Below are positions 56,173 to 64,000 of a stretch of DNA of 64,000 bases, piece by piece; position 1 is the stretch's first letter, and every line of letters starts with the position of its first letter. The position numbers and the translations under genes were made by a program. Origin of the DNA: Ralstonia sp. A12. GTDB taxonomy: Bacteria; Pseudomonadota; Gammaproteobacteria; Burkholderiales; Burkholderiaceae. Below the pieces are notes generated by a model. It made no database searches. It saw only the letters and a list, made by a program, of their open reading frames with translations, and had not been told where the DNA came from. Location of the stretch: contig NZ_JSZO01000033.1 of the NCBI RefSeq assembly GCF_000801955.1, forward strand, positions 62,001-126,000, written 5' to 3'.

Positions 56173-57570
56173 ATGACCATCGAACCGACCGCCACGCCCT
56201 TCAGCACCCTCGCGCTCGCCCCCGCTGTGCTCGCGAATCTCACGCAGCTCGGCTACACCGACATGACGCCGATCCAGGCCGCGAGCCTGCCGATCGCGCT
56301 TGCGGGCCACGACCTGATCGCGCAGGCGAAGACCGGCAGCGGCAAGACCGCGGCGTTCTCGCTCGCGCTGCTCGCGCGGCTCGATGCGCGCAGCTTCGAC
56401 GTGCAGGCGATGGTGCTCTGCCCAACGCGTGAACTCGCCGACCAAGTCACGCAGGAAATCCGCCGCCTCGCGCGCGCCGAAGAAAACGTGAAGGTGCTGA
56501 CGCTCTGCGGCGGCACGCCGATGCGTCCACAGACGGCGAGCCTCGAGCATGGCGCGCATGTCATCGTCGGCACGCCGGGGCGCATCATGGACCATCTGGA
56601 GCGCGGCAATCTCGCGCTCGGCGCGCTGAAGACGCTCGTGCTCGACGAAGCGGATCGGATGCTCGACATGGGCTTCTTCGACGATATTGCGACGGTCGTA
56701 CGCCAGTGCCCGCCTGAGCGTCAGACGCTGCTGTTCTCGGCAACCTATCCGGACGGGATTGCGAAGCTGAGCCGGCAGATCCTGCGCAATCCGAAGGAAG
56801 TGAAACTCGAAGAGCGCCACGACGACAGCAAGATCCGCCAGCGCTTCTACGAGGTGACCGACAACAAGCGGCTGCATGCGGTCGGGCTGCTGCTCAAGCA
56901 CTATCGGCCGGTCAGCACGCTCGCGTTCTGCAACACGAAGCAGCAATGCCGCGACCTGCTCGACGTGCTGCGTGCAGAGGGCATCCATGCACTCGCACTG
57001 CATGGCGAACTTGAACAGCGCGAGCGCGATCAGGTGTTGATCCAGTTCGCCAACCGGAGCTGCTCGGTGCTCGTCGCGACCGACGTCGCTGCGCGCGGGC
57101 TCGACATCGCGCAACTTGAAGCGGTGATCAACGTCGACGTGACGCCTGACCCCGAAGTGCACGTGCATCGGATCGGCCGCACGGGCCGCGCTGATGAGAA
57201 CGGCTGGGCGCTGAGCCTTGCGAGCATGGACGAGATGGGGCGTGTCGGCAATATCGAGGCGGTGCTTGGGCGCGAAGTCGAATGGCATCAGCTCGACGAA
57301 CTCGATACCAGCAACGACGGGCCGCTGCTGCCGCCGATGGAAACGCTGCAGATTCTCGGCGGACGCAAGGACAAGATCCGCCCCGGCGATGTGCTCGGCG
57401 CGCTGACGGGCGACGCGGGTTTTCGCGGCGACCAGATCGGCAAGATCAACGTGACCGAGTTCTCGACCTACGTTGCCGTCGAGCGCGGCATCGCACGCGA
57501 TGCGCTGCGCAAGCTCAACGGCGGCACGGTGAAGGGCAAGAAGGTCAGGGTTCGGTTGATGGACGAGTGA
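56173..57570 (+). CDS. dbpA: ATP-dependent RNA helicase DbpA
   Basis: A 465-residue DEAD-box helicase of ribosome assembly. Motifs: Q (GYTDMTPIQ), I (AKTGSGKT), Ia (PTRELA), II (DEAD), III (SAT), V (ARGLDI), VI (HRIGRTGR). The C-terminal RNA-binding domain (about 390-465, GGRKDKIRPGDVLGALTG) is the DbpA-type domain that binds 23S rRNA hairpin 92. Codon choice looks different from neighbours (CTC rather than CTG for Leu, heavy GCG for Ala), suggesting possible acquisition from a Burkholderia-like donor. The start at 56173 follows the zinc-ribbon gene by 14 bp. Confidence 0.93.
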   Translation: MTIEPTATPFSTLALAPAVLANLTQLGYTDMTPIQAASLPIALAGHDLIAQAKTGSGKTAAFSLALLARLDARSFDVQAMVLCPTRELADQVTQEIRRLARAEENVKVLTLCGGTPMRPQTASLEHGAHVIVGTPGRIMDHLERGNLALGALKTLVLDEADRMLDMGFFDDIATVVRQCPPERQTLLFSATYPDGIAKLSRQILRNPKEVKLEERHDDSKIRQRFYEVTDNKRLHAVGLLLKHYRPVSTLAFCNTKQQCRDLLDVLRAEGIHALALHGELEQRERDQVLIQFANRSCSVLVATDVAARGLDIAQLEAVINVDVTPDPEVHVHRIGRTGRADENGWALSLASMDEMGRVGNIEAVLGREVEWHQLDELDTSNDGPLLPPMETLQILGGRKDKIRPGDVLGALTGDAGFRGDQIGKINVTEFSTYVAVERGIARDALRKLNGGTVKGKKVRVRLMDE

Positions 57571-57596
57571 GGCTGGCGCCGTCCTCGAGGTAGCGC

Positions 57597-58307
57597 TCAG
57601 TGCTTGGCCGGCGCCTTGCACAGCCCCTGGTTGTAGAGGATGGCCTTGCTGGTGGACGCGTAGTTGTCGGCATCGCACGGCGGCAGGAAGCTTGAACTGT
57701 CGCCCTGCATGCGCACGGCAACGGTATCGGACAACGCCGCCAGGCATTGCGCGTTGTCGCCTCGGTGGTACTCCGTCACGGCCAGGTCACTACGCGCCTT
57801 GTCGCGCTCAATCCAGTCCATGAAGGTGTCGCACTCGGAGAGCAGCGCACGCAGCGTTGTACGGGCGCCGTCATAGTCCTTGGCGGCGTACTGCTTGTGC
57901 GCTTGCCCGATGCGGACCGTACGCTGGCGATCGGTACACGCCGCCGGCGGGCTGCGGTACTCGCCGTCGAACATGGCGCGCATACCGCAGAAATCACGGC
58001 AGGCATCCTGCGTGGCAGACGTATCGAGCTTGAGCACGCCGTTGCCATCCGATACGGCGATACGGCATGCATCGGCCACACCAGTGCGACCCTTGAACGT
58101 GCCACTGACCGCGCAGGTATGGCAGTTCGCGCCCATGGTTTCGATGTTGAAACGGTTGCCTTTGACTGACATTGCGCCGTGGGCGCTACCGCCTTCAACG
58201 TAAACGTAGTCGCCCGGCTCAACTGCCGGACCGGCTGCCACGGCCAGAGCGCTGACCGACAAGCACAGAACTGTCACTGCGCGCCGCGCCCACATTCCGA
58301 GTGTCAT
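57597..58307 (-). CDS. Secreted Cys-rich protein of unknown function
   Basis: A 236-residue protein with a clear signal peptide (AVTVLCLSVSALAVAAG). The mature part has 12 Cys (first in NCHTCAV, then CRIAV, CRDFCGM and later ones), which suggests disulfides in a periplasmic or secreted protein. No domain is recognised. Convergent with dbpA (26 bp apart). Confidence 0.6.
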   Translation of the reverse strand: MTLGMWARRAVTVLCLSVSALAVAAGPAVEPGDYVYVEGGSAHGAMSVKGNRFNIETMGANCHTCAVSGTFKGRTGVADACRIAVSDGNGVLKLDTSATQDACRDFCGMRAMFDGEYRSPPAACTDRQRTVRIGQAHKQYAAKDYDGARTTLRALLSECDTFMDWIERDKARSDLAVTEYHRGDNAQCLAALSDTVAVRMQGDSSSFLPPCDADNYASTSKAILYNQGLCKAPAKH

Positions 58308-58397
58308 GGTGTTCTTGTCCTGGTTCGGGGAGGCAGGGTGCCTCCTGCACGGGCGTCATTCTGGCGGCAGCACATATGACGGCGCAACCGCATCGGT

Positions 58398-58970
58398 TCA
58401 GATATGCAGCACCGCCAACACAGCCAGGACGCCACCTACCGCACCCACACCGTACGAAATCACCTGCAGCCAGCGCCGACGCGACAGCAGCGTGATGGCC
58501 GCCAGCGCAATCGACACCTGCATGGCCACCACCGCCTGCGCCCAGCGGTGATGGTGGTGCACGGCACGCTCACTGGCAGCATCGGCTTCCTTGGCCTGGC
58601 GTTCCTGATCTTCGGCCTGGCGGCGGATATCTTCTTTCTCGGTGGCGTAACGCTGGGCTTCGCGCTTGCCAGCGGCCTGGTCGGCGCCGGGCAGCTGTGC
58701 GGTCAGCTCGGCAATCGCCTGCTTCTGGCCCTTGGCCTGGTAGTAGGCCCAGCGGTTGGCCGCTTCCGTCTTGTGGATGGCCGCCTCATTCTTGGCGAGC
58801 AGCGCTTCGTTTTGCGTGGCGCCGCCCTGGTAGCCGAAAATGGCGCCGGCCGTCGACAGAATGGCCGTCATGACAGCGATGCGGCCGGCAAAGCTGTCTG
58901 CGTGGCCGGTTTCTGCGGCGTGCTCCAGCACGTGGTCATGTGCGCCATGCACGTGAAATCCTTCGGACAT
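58398..58970 (-). CDS. DUF4337 membrane protein
   Basis: A 190-residue protein of the DUF4337 family. GGGAG upstream of ATG 58970. A TM segment (MTAILSTAGAIFGYQGG), a coiled-coil central region (TEKEDIRRQAEDQERQAKEADAASERA), and two C-terminal TM segments (VVAMQVSIALAAITLL and VISYGVGAVGGVLAVLAVL). The N-terminus is His-rich (GFHVHGAHDHVLEHAAETGH). Function unknown. Confidence 0.8.
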   Translation of the reverse strand: MSEGFHVHGAHDHVLEHAAETGHADSFAGRIAVMTAILSTAGAIFGYQGGATQNEALLAKNEAAIHKTEAANRWAYYQAKGQKQAIAELTAQLPGADQAAGKREAQRYATEKEDIRRQAEDQERQAKEADAASERAVHHHHRWAQAVVAMQVSIALAAITLLSRRRWLQVISYGVGAVGGVLAVLAVLHI

Positions 58971-59177
58971 TGTGGCTCCCCGTCTTCATTTTGTGTGGTC
59001 ATGCGCCCCGTCAGGCGCGGGTCTCACAATGCATGGACTTACAGAGAAACGCAACGCCCGCCAGTGCACGTATCCAACGGCATGGGATGCCCTTCCCCGC
59101 GCTGATGCGATTTAAATCGAGGTGCCACAGATCACGGCGTCTTTGACATCCCTGGCGTTGCGCATCTATCGCCCTCT

Positions 59178-59552
59178 TCAGTCGAACGTATGCACGATGC
59201 AGGATGCCTTGGTTACGATCAGCCAGCTGCCCTCCACCTTATGCAGGATGAAGTGATCATTGAAGAGTTTCTTTCCAATCCGCACCCGCACCGTTGCTGT
59301 TGAAAGGCAGTCTGAGATGTTCTCCATGGAGAGGATCGCCTCATCTCTGGGCGCGCCAGTAGATAGAGGACTCGGCCTCCCATGGATAAGCGCCGCATAC
59401 TCCGGCGACGACAGGGTTTGCAGTTGGCCTTCATGAAGCCACTGGACAAGACAACTCGGGTGGAAAACCTGATCGAAGTCACGGCTCTTCGGCTCATAAG
59501 CCAAATTGAAATAGTTTTCAATCAAAGCGACTACGGCTTGGGTCTGGGTCAT
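59178..59552 (-). CDS. NTF2-like (SnoaL/lumazine-binding type) protein
   Basis: A 124-residue small protein of the NTF2 superfamily. GAGGAA upstream of ATG 59552. FNLAYEPKSRDFDQVFHPSCLVQW and the beta-sheet tail LFNDHFILHKVEGSWLIVTKASCIVHTF fit the fold. It is divergent from the LysR gene 103 bp away, which probably regulates it. No catalytic residues are recognised; a small-molecule-binding or enzyme role is open. Confidence 0.75.
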   Translation of the reverse strand: MTQTQAVVALIENYFNLAYEPKSRDFDQVFHPSCLVQWLHEGQLQTLSSPEYAALIHGRPSPLSTGAPRDEAILSMENISDCLSTATVRVRIGKKLFNDHFILHKVEGSWLIVTKASCIVHTFD

Positions 59553-59655
59553 TGCTGGCGTTCCTCAATAGTTGAACGGCTCATATAATGAGCGGCCCAT
59601 CTGCGCTCAGCTACTGCGAATCGGTTATCGCTTCCATTACAGGAACACATAGACC

Positions 59656-60615
59656 ATGGAAGATCTCGATGGAGGCCTTGTAGGCGGCCTGCTTGTCCTT
59701 GCAGCCATCGCCGAATCCAAGAGCTTTGGTCGTGCCGCATCTCGCCTGGGTAAGACGCAGCCTGCGGTGAGTCGCGCTATTCAACGATTGGAAGACCGCC
59801 TACGTGCAAAGCTCGTGCATCGCACCAGTCGGCACGTTGAAGTCACGGAAGCCGGACATGACCTATTGGCCAAGGTGCTGCCGTTACTTCAGGGGATTGA
59901 AGAGGCGACCGTCGGAGCCTCGGACCAGAACGCAGTCGTCAGCGGAACGCTCCGCGTGGCATGCGATGCTGTGTTCGCCCGCCTTGTGTTGGCACCGGAG
60001 TTGGCGCAGTTTCTCAAGGACCACCCGGCTCTTGAGCTGAAGCTGGAGACGAGAAACGATCTTTCGGATTTGGTGAGCGACGGATTTGATCTCGCCATAC
60101 GGTTTGGACCGCCATCCCATTCAACCTTGATCTGTCGCAGGCTATACAGCCCGCGGATACTGACTGTGGCCGCGCCGTCCTACCTGGAGCAACGCGGCCG
60201 ACCCAGCTCGCCGACGGATCTTGTGGATGATGATCATGAATGCATCCAGGCCGTCGACCCGGCTACCGGCAGGCCCTTCGAGTGGGAGTTCTGGCGCGGC
60301 AATGACAAGGTGAAGGTGGCCGTTAAGGGGAACCTGACCGTCACGGATGCGGGAACCAAGATTGGGGCCTGTCTTGCCGGCTACGGGATCGCTCAGGTGA
60401 TCGACCTCGGAATCGACACGCACTTGCGTGCAGGGTCGCTGGAGCCGATTCTGACGGACTGGTCTGACGAGACGTTCCCGCTTTACGTCTACTACCCCAG
60501 TCGAAACCACGTTCCGGCCAAGGTAAGAGCGTTCATCGACTTTGTCGCCAGCATGATGCCTTGGCTCCAATCGGAGGATCGTGGCGCGTGCCTGCGGCCG
60601 CCAACTGCTCTCTAG
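59656..60615 (+). CDS. LysR-family regulator, divergent from NTF2-like gene
   Basis: A 319-residue LysR-type regulator with AGGA 11 nt upstream. HTH: FGRAASRLGKTQPAVSRAIQRLEDRLRAKLVHRTSRHVEVTEAG. Effector part: LRVACDAVFARLVLAPELAQFL, DLVSDGFDLAIRFGPP, FEWEFWRGNDKVKVAVKGNLTVTDAGTKIGACLAGYGIAQV. The same effector pattern as the regulator at 45895. Target is probably the divergent NTF2-like gene. Confidence 0.9.
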   Translation: MEDLDGGLVGGLLVLAAIAESKSFGRAASRLGKTQPAVSRAIQRLEDRLRAKLVHRTSRHVEVTEAGHDLLAKVLPLLQGIEEATVGASDQNAVVSGTLRVACDAVFARLVLAPELAQFLKDHPALELKLETRNDLSDLVSDGFDLAIRFGPPSHSTLICRRLYSPRILTVAAPSYLEQRGRPSSPTDLVDDDHECIQAVDPATGRPFEWEFWRGNDKVKVAVKGNLTVTDAGTKIGACLAGYGIAQVIDLGIDTHLRAGSLEPILTDWSDETFPLYVYYPSRNHVPAKVRAFIDFVASMMPWLQSEDRGACLRPPTAL

Positions 60616-60718
60616 AACATCAAGCAAGCATCGGCGATTCGTCCACAGCGCCTCATATGCCAATCGTCGTGGACGTAGTCCGATGCCACCGATTGCATTG
60701 CCAAAGCGAATCCACCCC

Positions 60719-61591
60719 CTATTCCCTCGCGATATCCCGCGCCATCAGAAATTCCCACGTGTTGTTCGGCCGCATAGGGAAACCGAACCACGGCGCCGAC
60801 GGAAGTCGTGCCAGCAGCGGTGCATGTGCCGCTGCGCAAGTCGCGTCATTGCCATAGCCGACCAACTCAACCACGAGCGTGCTCGCGTTCTCCAACAACG
60901 CATCGGACGGACGATCGCTCATGAAGTCGAAAAAGCCGCTCTGCGTATAGGCGCGCAGCACCGCGCGGCCGATCGCCGGGGCATACCAGAGCACCTCCCT
61001 ACTGCTACCCGTCACCGTGCATTCAGGCTTATCGCACTCCTGACTGCTCAGTTTCGCATCCAATGCGCGGGGCTTGCTCTTGATCCATGACGTGGTGCGC
61101 ATGACCACAATCGTGTCGTACGTGCCTGCGCCGACTTTCCGCTTCTCTGTACCGATCACTTCGGTCGACGCACGCGCTTTGTAGTGGTACTGCCACGCCA
61201 TACCGGGGCCGAGTTCGGATGTCAGGTCCTCATCAAACGCGTCTGACCACGTCTTGCCCCGCGACAGCGGAAACGCCAGCAACTTACGCTGCCCCTGGCG
61301 ACCGCTGTTGAGCGTCGTATAGGTGCCGACCTGCTCGTCAATCTTCACGGGTGCACCGGCCGAGCCGGTCTCATAACTCGCAATGCCGTCCTGGACCTGT
61401 TTGAGGGTCAGTCGCGACACCTGGTCGTTGCCAGCGCTGTAGCACCACGTCGTGCCAGCAGGCGGCAGGCTTCGAGCGCTGGTGGCCGGTGCGGGTGTGG
61501 CGGCAACCGCCCATTGACCATTGCAAAGCACCGCCAATGCAGCGGCACCGAGCGTCAGGCGTCCCAGTCGGAAAGAGAGCGTGCGCAACAT
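60719..61591 (-). CDS. Secreted protein of unknown function
   Basis: A 290-residue protein from ATG 61591 (MLRTLSFRLGRLTLGAAALAVLCNGQWAVAA), a good signal peptide; upstream ATGs give an unsupported extension. Conserved-looking beta-rich mature part with several Cys (WCYSAG, QECDKPECTV, ATCAAA). No family recognised. Located between two regulator genes with no operon mate. Confidence 0.55.
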   Translation of the reverse strand: MLRTLSFRLGRLTLGAAALAVLCNGQWAVAATPAPATSARSLPPAGTTWCYSAGNDQVSRLTLKQVQDGIASYETGSAGAPVKIDEQVGTYTTLNSGRQGQRKLLAFPLSRGKTWSDAFDEDLTSELGPGMAWQYHYKARASTEVIGTEKRKVGAGTYDTIVVMRTTSWIKSKPRALDAKLSSQECDKPECTVTGSSREVLWYAPAIGRAVLRAYTQSGFFDFMSDRPSDALLENASTLVVELVGYGNDATCAAAHAPLLARLPSAPWFGFPMRPNNTWEFLMARDIARE

Positions 61592-62115
61592 GAGCTGGAC
61601 TTGTACGTCGTTGATTGGTTTGTGATCCCGTAGTTTGACATCGCACGCCCGCGGCTGGGCAGCATCAGCAACGGTTTTATCCAGATCGATTTTTGCCATC
61701 TGGCACCCCTGGCACATCTCTCGATTCCAGGAGCCATCGCAATGTCATCACATTGACAAAAACGGCGGCCGCCCACCGCTCGGGAATCGGCACCACCGGT
61801 GGGCCGTTTTGACGATCGCGGCGCCCGCGTCCGCGCCAACACTGTGTCTGAAATGTTACGAAAGAGACAATTCAGTATTGCTAAGTGCGCGAATCGGCCG
61901 GCTGCGTCAGACTGCGGAAAAACTCACTCCGCCTGCACGCCGCACTCCCGGCAGCCTGCCGGCCCAGGTGATGACCGGCGGCTTGCGGGAGCCACCGGGC
62001 GAATGGGATACGCCGTCCCGTCAGCGCCATCGGACCGGAAGCTTCGGACCGTGGCACGACGAAAGACGGTGGAGCACAGACCAACAAATACAGATGTAAT
62101 CGGGGTCAAGACATC
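61592..62115. other. 524-bp intergenic stretch with bulged stem-loop
   Basis: No supported gene. It holds a bulged inverted repeat with AAAACGGC (61759-61766) and CCCACCG (61772-61778) facing CGGTGGGCCGTTTT (61797-61810), and a small dyad TGTCA-6 nt-TGACA (61743-61758). Looks like a terminator or operator cluster. Confidence 0.4.
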
Positions 62116-62364
62116 ATGTCTACCGATGGGGCGGAAAGCTGGGTTCCGGCATTGGCCGGACGCCGGCTGTTGGCGCGCGTGGAGACCGTGGCGCCCTCCG
62201 GCGCCGCAGCGCCTGTCAAGACGTTGCCTGACAGCTTGGTGCAGCACTTGGCATTTGCGCGGCTCCAGCTCGACGCGGTGCAAGGCACCAGCGCCGACAC
62301 ACGCGACGTGGCGCTGCGGCACACGGCCACGATCCGCGTCGCCGGAAAGGCGGAGTGGCCATGA
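62116..62364 (+). CDS. Small hypothetical ORF coupled to the LuxR response regulator
   Basis: An 82-residue frame that ends in an ATGA overlap with the start of the response-regulator gene (62361-62364). No signal, domain or family is recognised (MSTDGAESWVPALAGRRLLARVETV). The coupling is the only support. Could be a remnant of a larger gene. Confidence 0.35.
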   Translation: MSTDGAESWVPALAGRRLLARVETVAPSGAAAPVKTLPDSLVQHLAFARLQLDAVQGTSADTRDVALRHTATIRVAGKAEWP

Positions 62365-63008
62365 GAATCCGCATCGTGCTCGGCGACAACCACGCAATGG
62401 TCCGAGAAGGCCTGATCGCGCTGCTGCAGCGCGAATCGGACATGGAGGTGCTGGCACAGGCCAGGAATGGCTTGGAGCTGGTGCAGCTCGCCCGCACGCT
62501 AAAGCCTGACGTAGTGATCACCGACATGGCGATGCCGATCTTGAACGGCCTGGAGGTCGTCCGCCGCCTGAGCGCGGAGGCCATGCCCTGCAAGCTGCTG
62601 TGCCTGTCGGTCAATGACGGTCTGCAGCAGGTAATGGCCGCGCTGGACGCTGGCGCGGCCGGCTACGTGCTCAAGGAGAACCCCTACGAAGAACTGGTGC
62701 GCGGCATCCGGCGCATCATGGCCAACCAGATCTTCCTGAGCGGCGAGCTGATCGGCTCCGTGATCCACGCCAGCCGCGCACCGGCCCCGGCTGCCGCCGA
62801 AACCATCCGCCTGCCGCAACTGACCACGCGCGAGCGTCAGATCGCGCAGCTCTTTGCCGAAGGGCACACGACAAACGACATCGCGGGCATGCTGTTCCTC
62901 TCTGCCAAGACCATCGCCAGCCACCGCGAGAATACGTTCCGCAAACTGGGGATTCGTAGCATCGCGGAGCTGACGCGGTATGCGATTCGGGAGGGGTTGA
63001 GTTCGTAG
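62361..63008 (+). CDS. LuxR-type response regulator, orphan
   Basis: A 215-residue regulator: REC domain with phosphoacceptor Asp55 (DVVITDMAMPILNG), Lys in GYVLKENPYEE, and a C-terminal LuxR/NarL-type HTH (LTTRERQIAQLFAEGHTTNDIAGMLFLSAKTIASHRENTFRKLGI). No histidine kinase gene is adjacent, so it is an orphan here. It overlaps a small upstream ORF by 4 bp. Convergent with the DUF4157 gene, 25 bp apart. Confidence 0.92.
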   Translation: MRIRIVLGDNHAMVREGLIALLQRESDMEVLAQARNGLELVQLARTLKPDVVITDMAMPILNGLEVVRRLSAEAMPCKLLCLSVNDGLQQVMAALDAGAAGYVLKENPYEELVRGIRRIMANQIFLSGELIGSVIHASRAPAPAAAETIRLPQLTTRERQIAQLFAEGHTTNDIAGMLFLSAKTIASHRENTFRKLGIRSIAELTRYAIREGLSS

Positions 63009-63033
63009 GGGGCGCCACCGGTCCTAGTCGCAT

Positions 63034-63999
63034 CTACGTTTCAAGCCCCTCCGGATCGAATTTGTTGGTTATCGCCTCTTCGACGTGTAGGCTGCCAATG
63101 CGCTCGACCCTCCCACTCACCAGCCTCCTGCCCTCCCAGCCACCTCCAGTCGGCTGGAAACCCGCCACGGCAAGCGTGCTGTGATTCGCATCGTATTTCG
63201 CGACCGTCTTGTTGACTGTCTTCACGTCGGTGAACCTACCTTCCCCGGCGACATGCGGAATCCCTTGCTTGCTGATATACATGAAGTCCTTCGGAATGAA
63301 GACACTGACGTTCTGCAACCCCTTGCCCTCGAGAAGTTTCATGAACGCATCGATTGCGTTTCCGACGTGGCAGACCATCATCCACAGGGTCCGGCCCTCG
63401 ATGTTCTGCACTCCATACTTGTTCACCAAGGCGTCGACAAACTCTTCGAGGTAGAGACCGCCGATCCAGGGCTTGTCTTCCAGGCCACCATGCGCCAGCA
63501 CATGGATATCGAGATCTTGGTCGGTCGGCATCGTCTCTGCCGCAGCGTTGGCGTGCTTCCTGCGCCCACTGTGCTCCATGGTGGCGAAATCCGATGCCGG
63601 TAGCCCGCTGCCGCCCTTCAGGCGCTCGATGTCCTTTTCCGTTGTCTCGGGCATTTTCTCCTTGTCCGTGATCACCCACAGAACACCTTGCGCTACGGTG
63701 GCCGCCGGAGCCTGCGCTCGCACAGGCTCCGGCGGCGCATACCGACCTGCGACAATCGCCGCCGAACCCATGCTGTCCGCTTCCCCCTCTAGTGCCGCGC
63801 TGTCGTTCATCACGGCGCCGTCCGGCAGCCGCATCGTCGGCCGGACCCGCCCCTGCTTTTGCTGCACCACGTGCCATGCCTCGTGCGGCAAGTGCTTCTC
63901 CTGCCCTGGCGCAAGGTAAATGTCGCTGCCCTGCGCATACGCATGCGCCTGCAACTGCGCCGGCCTAGCCGAATCGCGGTGCACGCGCACATCGCTCAT
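63034..63999 (-). CDS. DUF4157 (eCIS-core) protein with putative clan-CD-like cysteine peptidase domain, partial at right edge
   Basis: The visible 321 residues are the C-terminal part; the frame continues beyond the right edge. Residues 1-80 match the DUF4157 core (SDVRVHRDSARPAQLQAHAYAQGSDIYLAPGQ, HLPHEAWHVVQQKQGRV, MNDSAALEGEADSMG), including HEXXH (His39, His43). Residues 105-300 form a separate domain with LDIHVLAHGG (His170-Gly171) and LWMMVCHVG (Cys210). This His-Gly followed by Cys 40 residues later resembles the catalytic dyad of clan-CD cysteine peptidases such as caspases, C80 and clostripain. So it may be a toxin delivered with an extracellular contractile injection system or a polymorphic-toxin-like protein. 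The assignment is inference from motifs. No eCIS structural gene is in the window. Confidence 0.75.
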   Translation of the reverse strand: MSDVRVHRDSARPAQLQAHAYAQGSDIYLAPGQEKHLPHEAWHVVQQKQGRVRPTMRLPDGAVMNDSAALEGEADSMGSAAIVAGRYAPPEPVRAQAPAATVAQGVLWVITDKEKMPETTEKDIERLKGGSGLPASDFATMEHSGRRKHANAAAETMPTDQDLDIHVLAHGGLEDKPWIGGLYLEEFVDALVNKYGVQNIEGRTLWMMVCHVGNAIDAFMKLLEGKGLQNVSVFIPKDFMYISKQGIPHVAGEGRFTDVKTVNKTVAKYDANHSTLAVAGFQPTGGGWEGRRLVSGRVERIGSLHVEEAITNKFDPEGLET

Positions 64000-64000
64000 A

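Overview
The window looks like a GC-rich betaproteobacterial chromosome segment, most like Ralstonia (Burkholderiaceae). Supporting this are the GC content, strong GC bias at third codon positions, the AcnB and FdxA sequences, the ImuA-ImuB-DnaE2 mutasome, and a 2-aminoethylphosphonate (AEP) cluster of the kind known from Burkholderiales. I saw no rRNA, tRNA, insertion sequence, integrase or CRISPR array. The species is an inference.

Region 1-4.9 kb (minus strand) is an ATGA-coupled cassette: a TonB-dependent receptor, a YfiR-like periplasmic regulator, and a CHASE8-GGDEF-EAL c-di-GMP enzyme that runs off the left edge. It is followed by a solitary F1 epsilon subunit gene (atpC) with no other ATP synthase gene beside it. 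Region 4.9-13.8 kb is the AEP cluster. It holds binding protein, fused permease and ATPase genes, phosphonoacetaldehyde hydrolase (phnX) and a FAD-dependent oxidoreductase, bracketed by two related LysR regulators. No PhnW transaminase is present, so an oxidative entry into the pathway is suggested.

Region 13.8-19.4 kb has an M30-type metallopeptidase lipoprotein and an MFS transporter plus racemase-family operon with an RpiR regulator and a palindromic candidate operator. Region 19.4-24.9 kb holds an MsbA-like exporter, acnB and fdxA, the last two divergent around a strong palindrome. Region 24.9-34.1 kb is a two-gene cell-surface locus: a 1861-residue DUF11/Ig-like repeat protein coupled to a 1201-residue outer-membrane protein. 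Its 5' side is a 1.3 kb AT-enriched gene-free stretch, followed by a response regulator (REC-AraC) and 7TMR-DISM histidine kinase pair that may control it.

Region 38.7-49.6 kb is a mixture: siderophore receptor, crotonase, Mpo1-like membrane protein, Crp/Fnr regulator, a second-type EF-G, a LysR/aldo-keto reductase pair, an anion permease and an XRE regulator with a Gly/Ser tail. Region 50.2-55.9 kb is the SOS mutasome imuA-imuB-dnaE2 behind a perfect LexA box. Region 56-64 kb has a zinc-ribbon protein, the DbpA helicase with Burkholderia-like codon choice, two unknown secreted proteins, a DUF4337 protein, an NTF2-like/LysR pair and an orphan LuxR-type response regulator. At the right edge is a DUF4157 (eCIS-core) protein whose C-terminal half carries a His-Gly / Cys pattern like a clan-CD cysteine peptidase. 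That last protein and the YfiR receptor cassette are the most unusual items.
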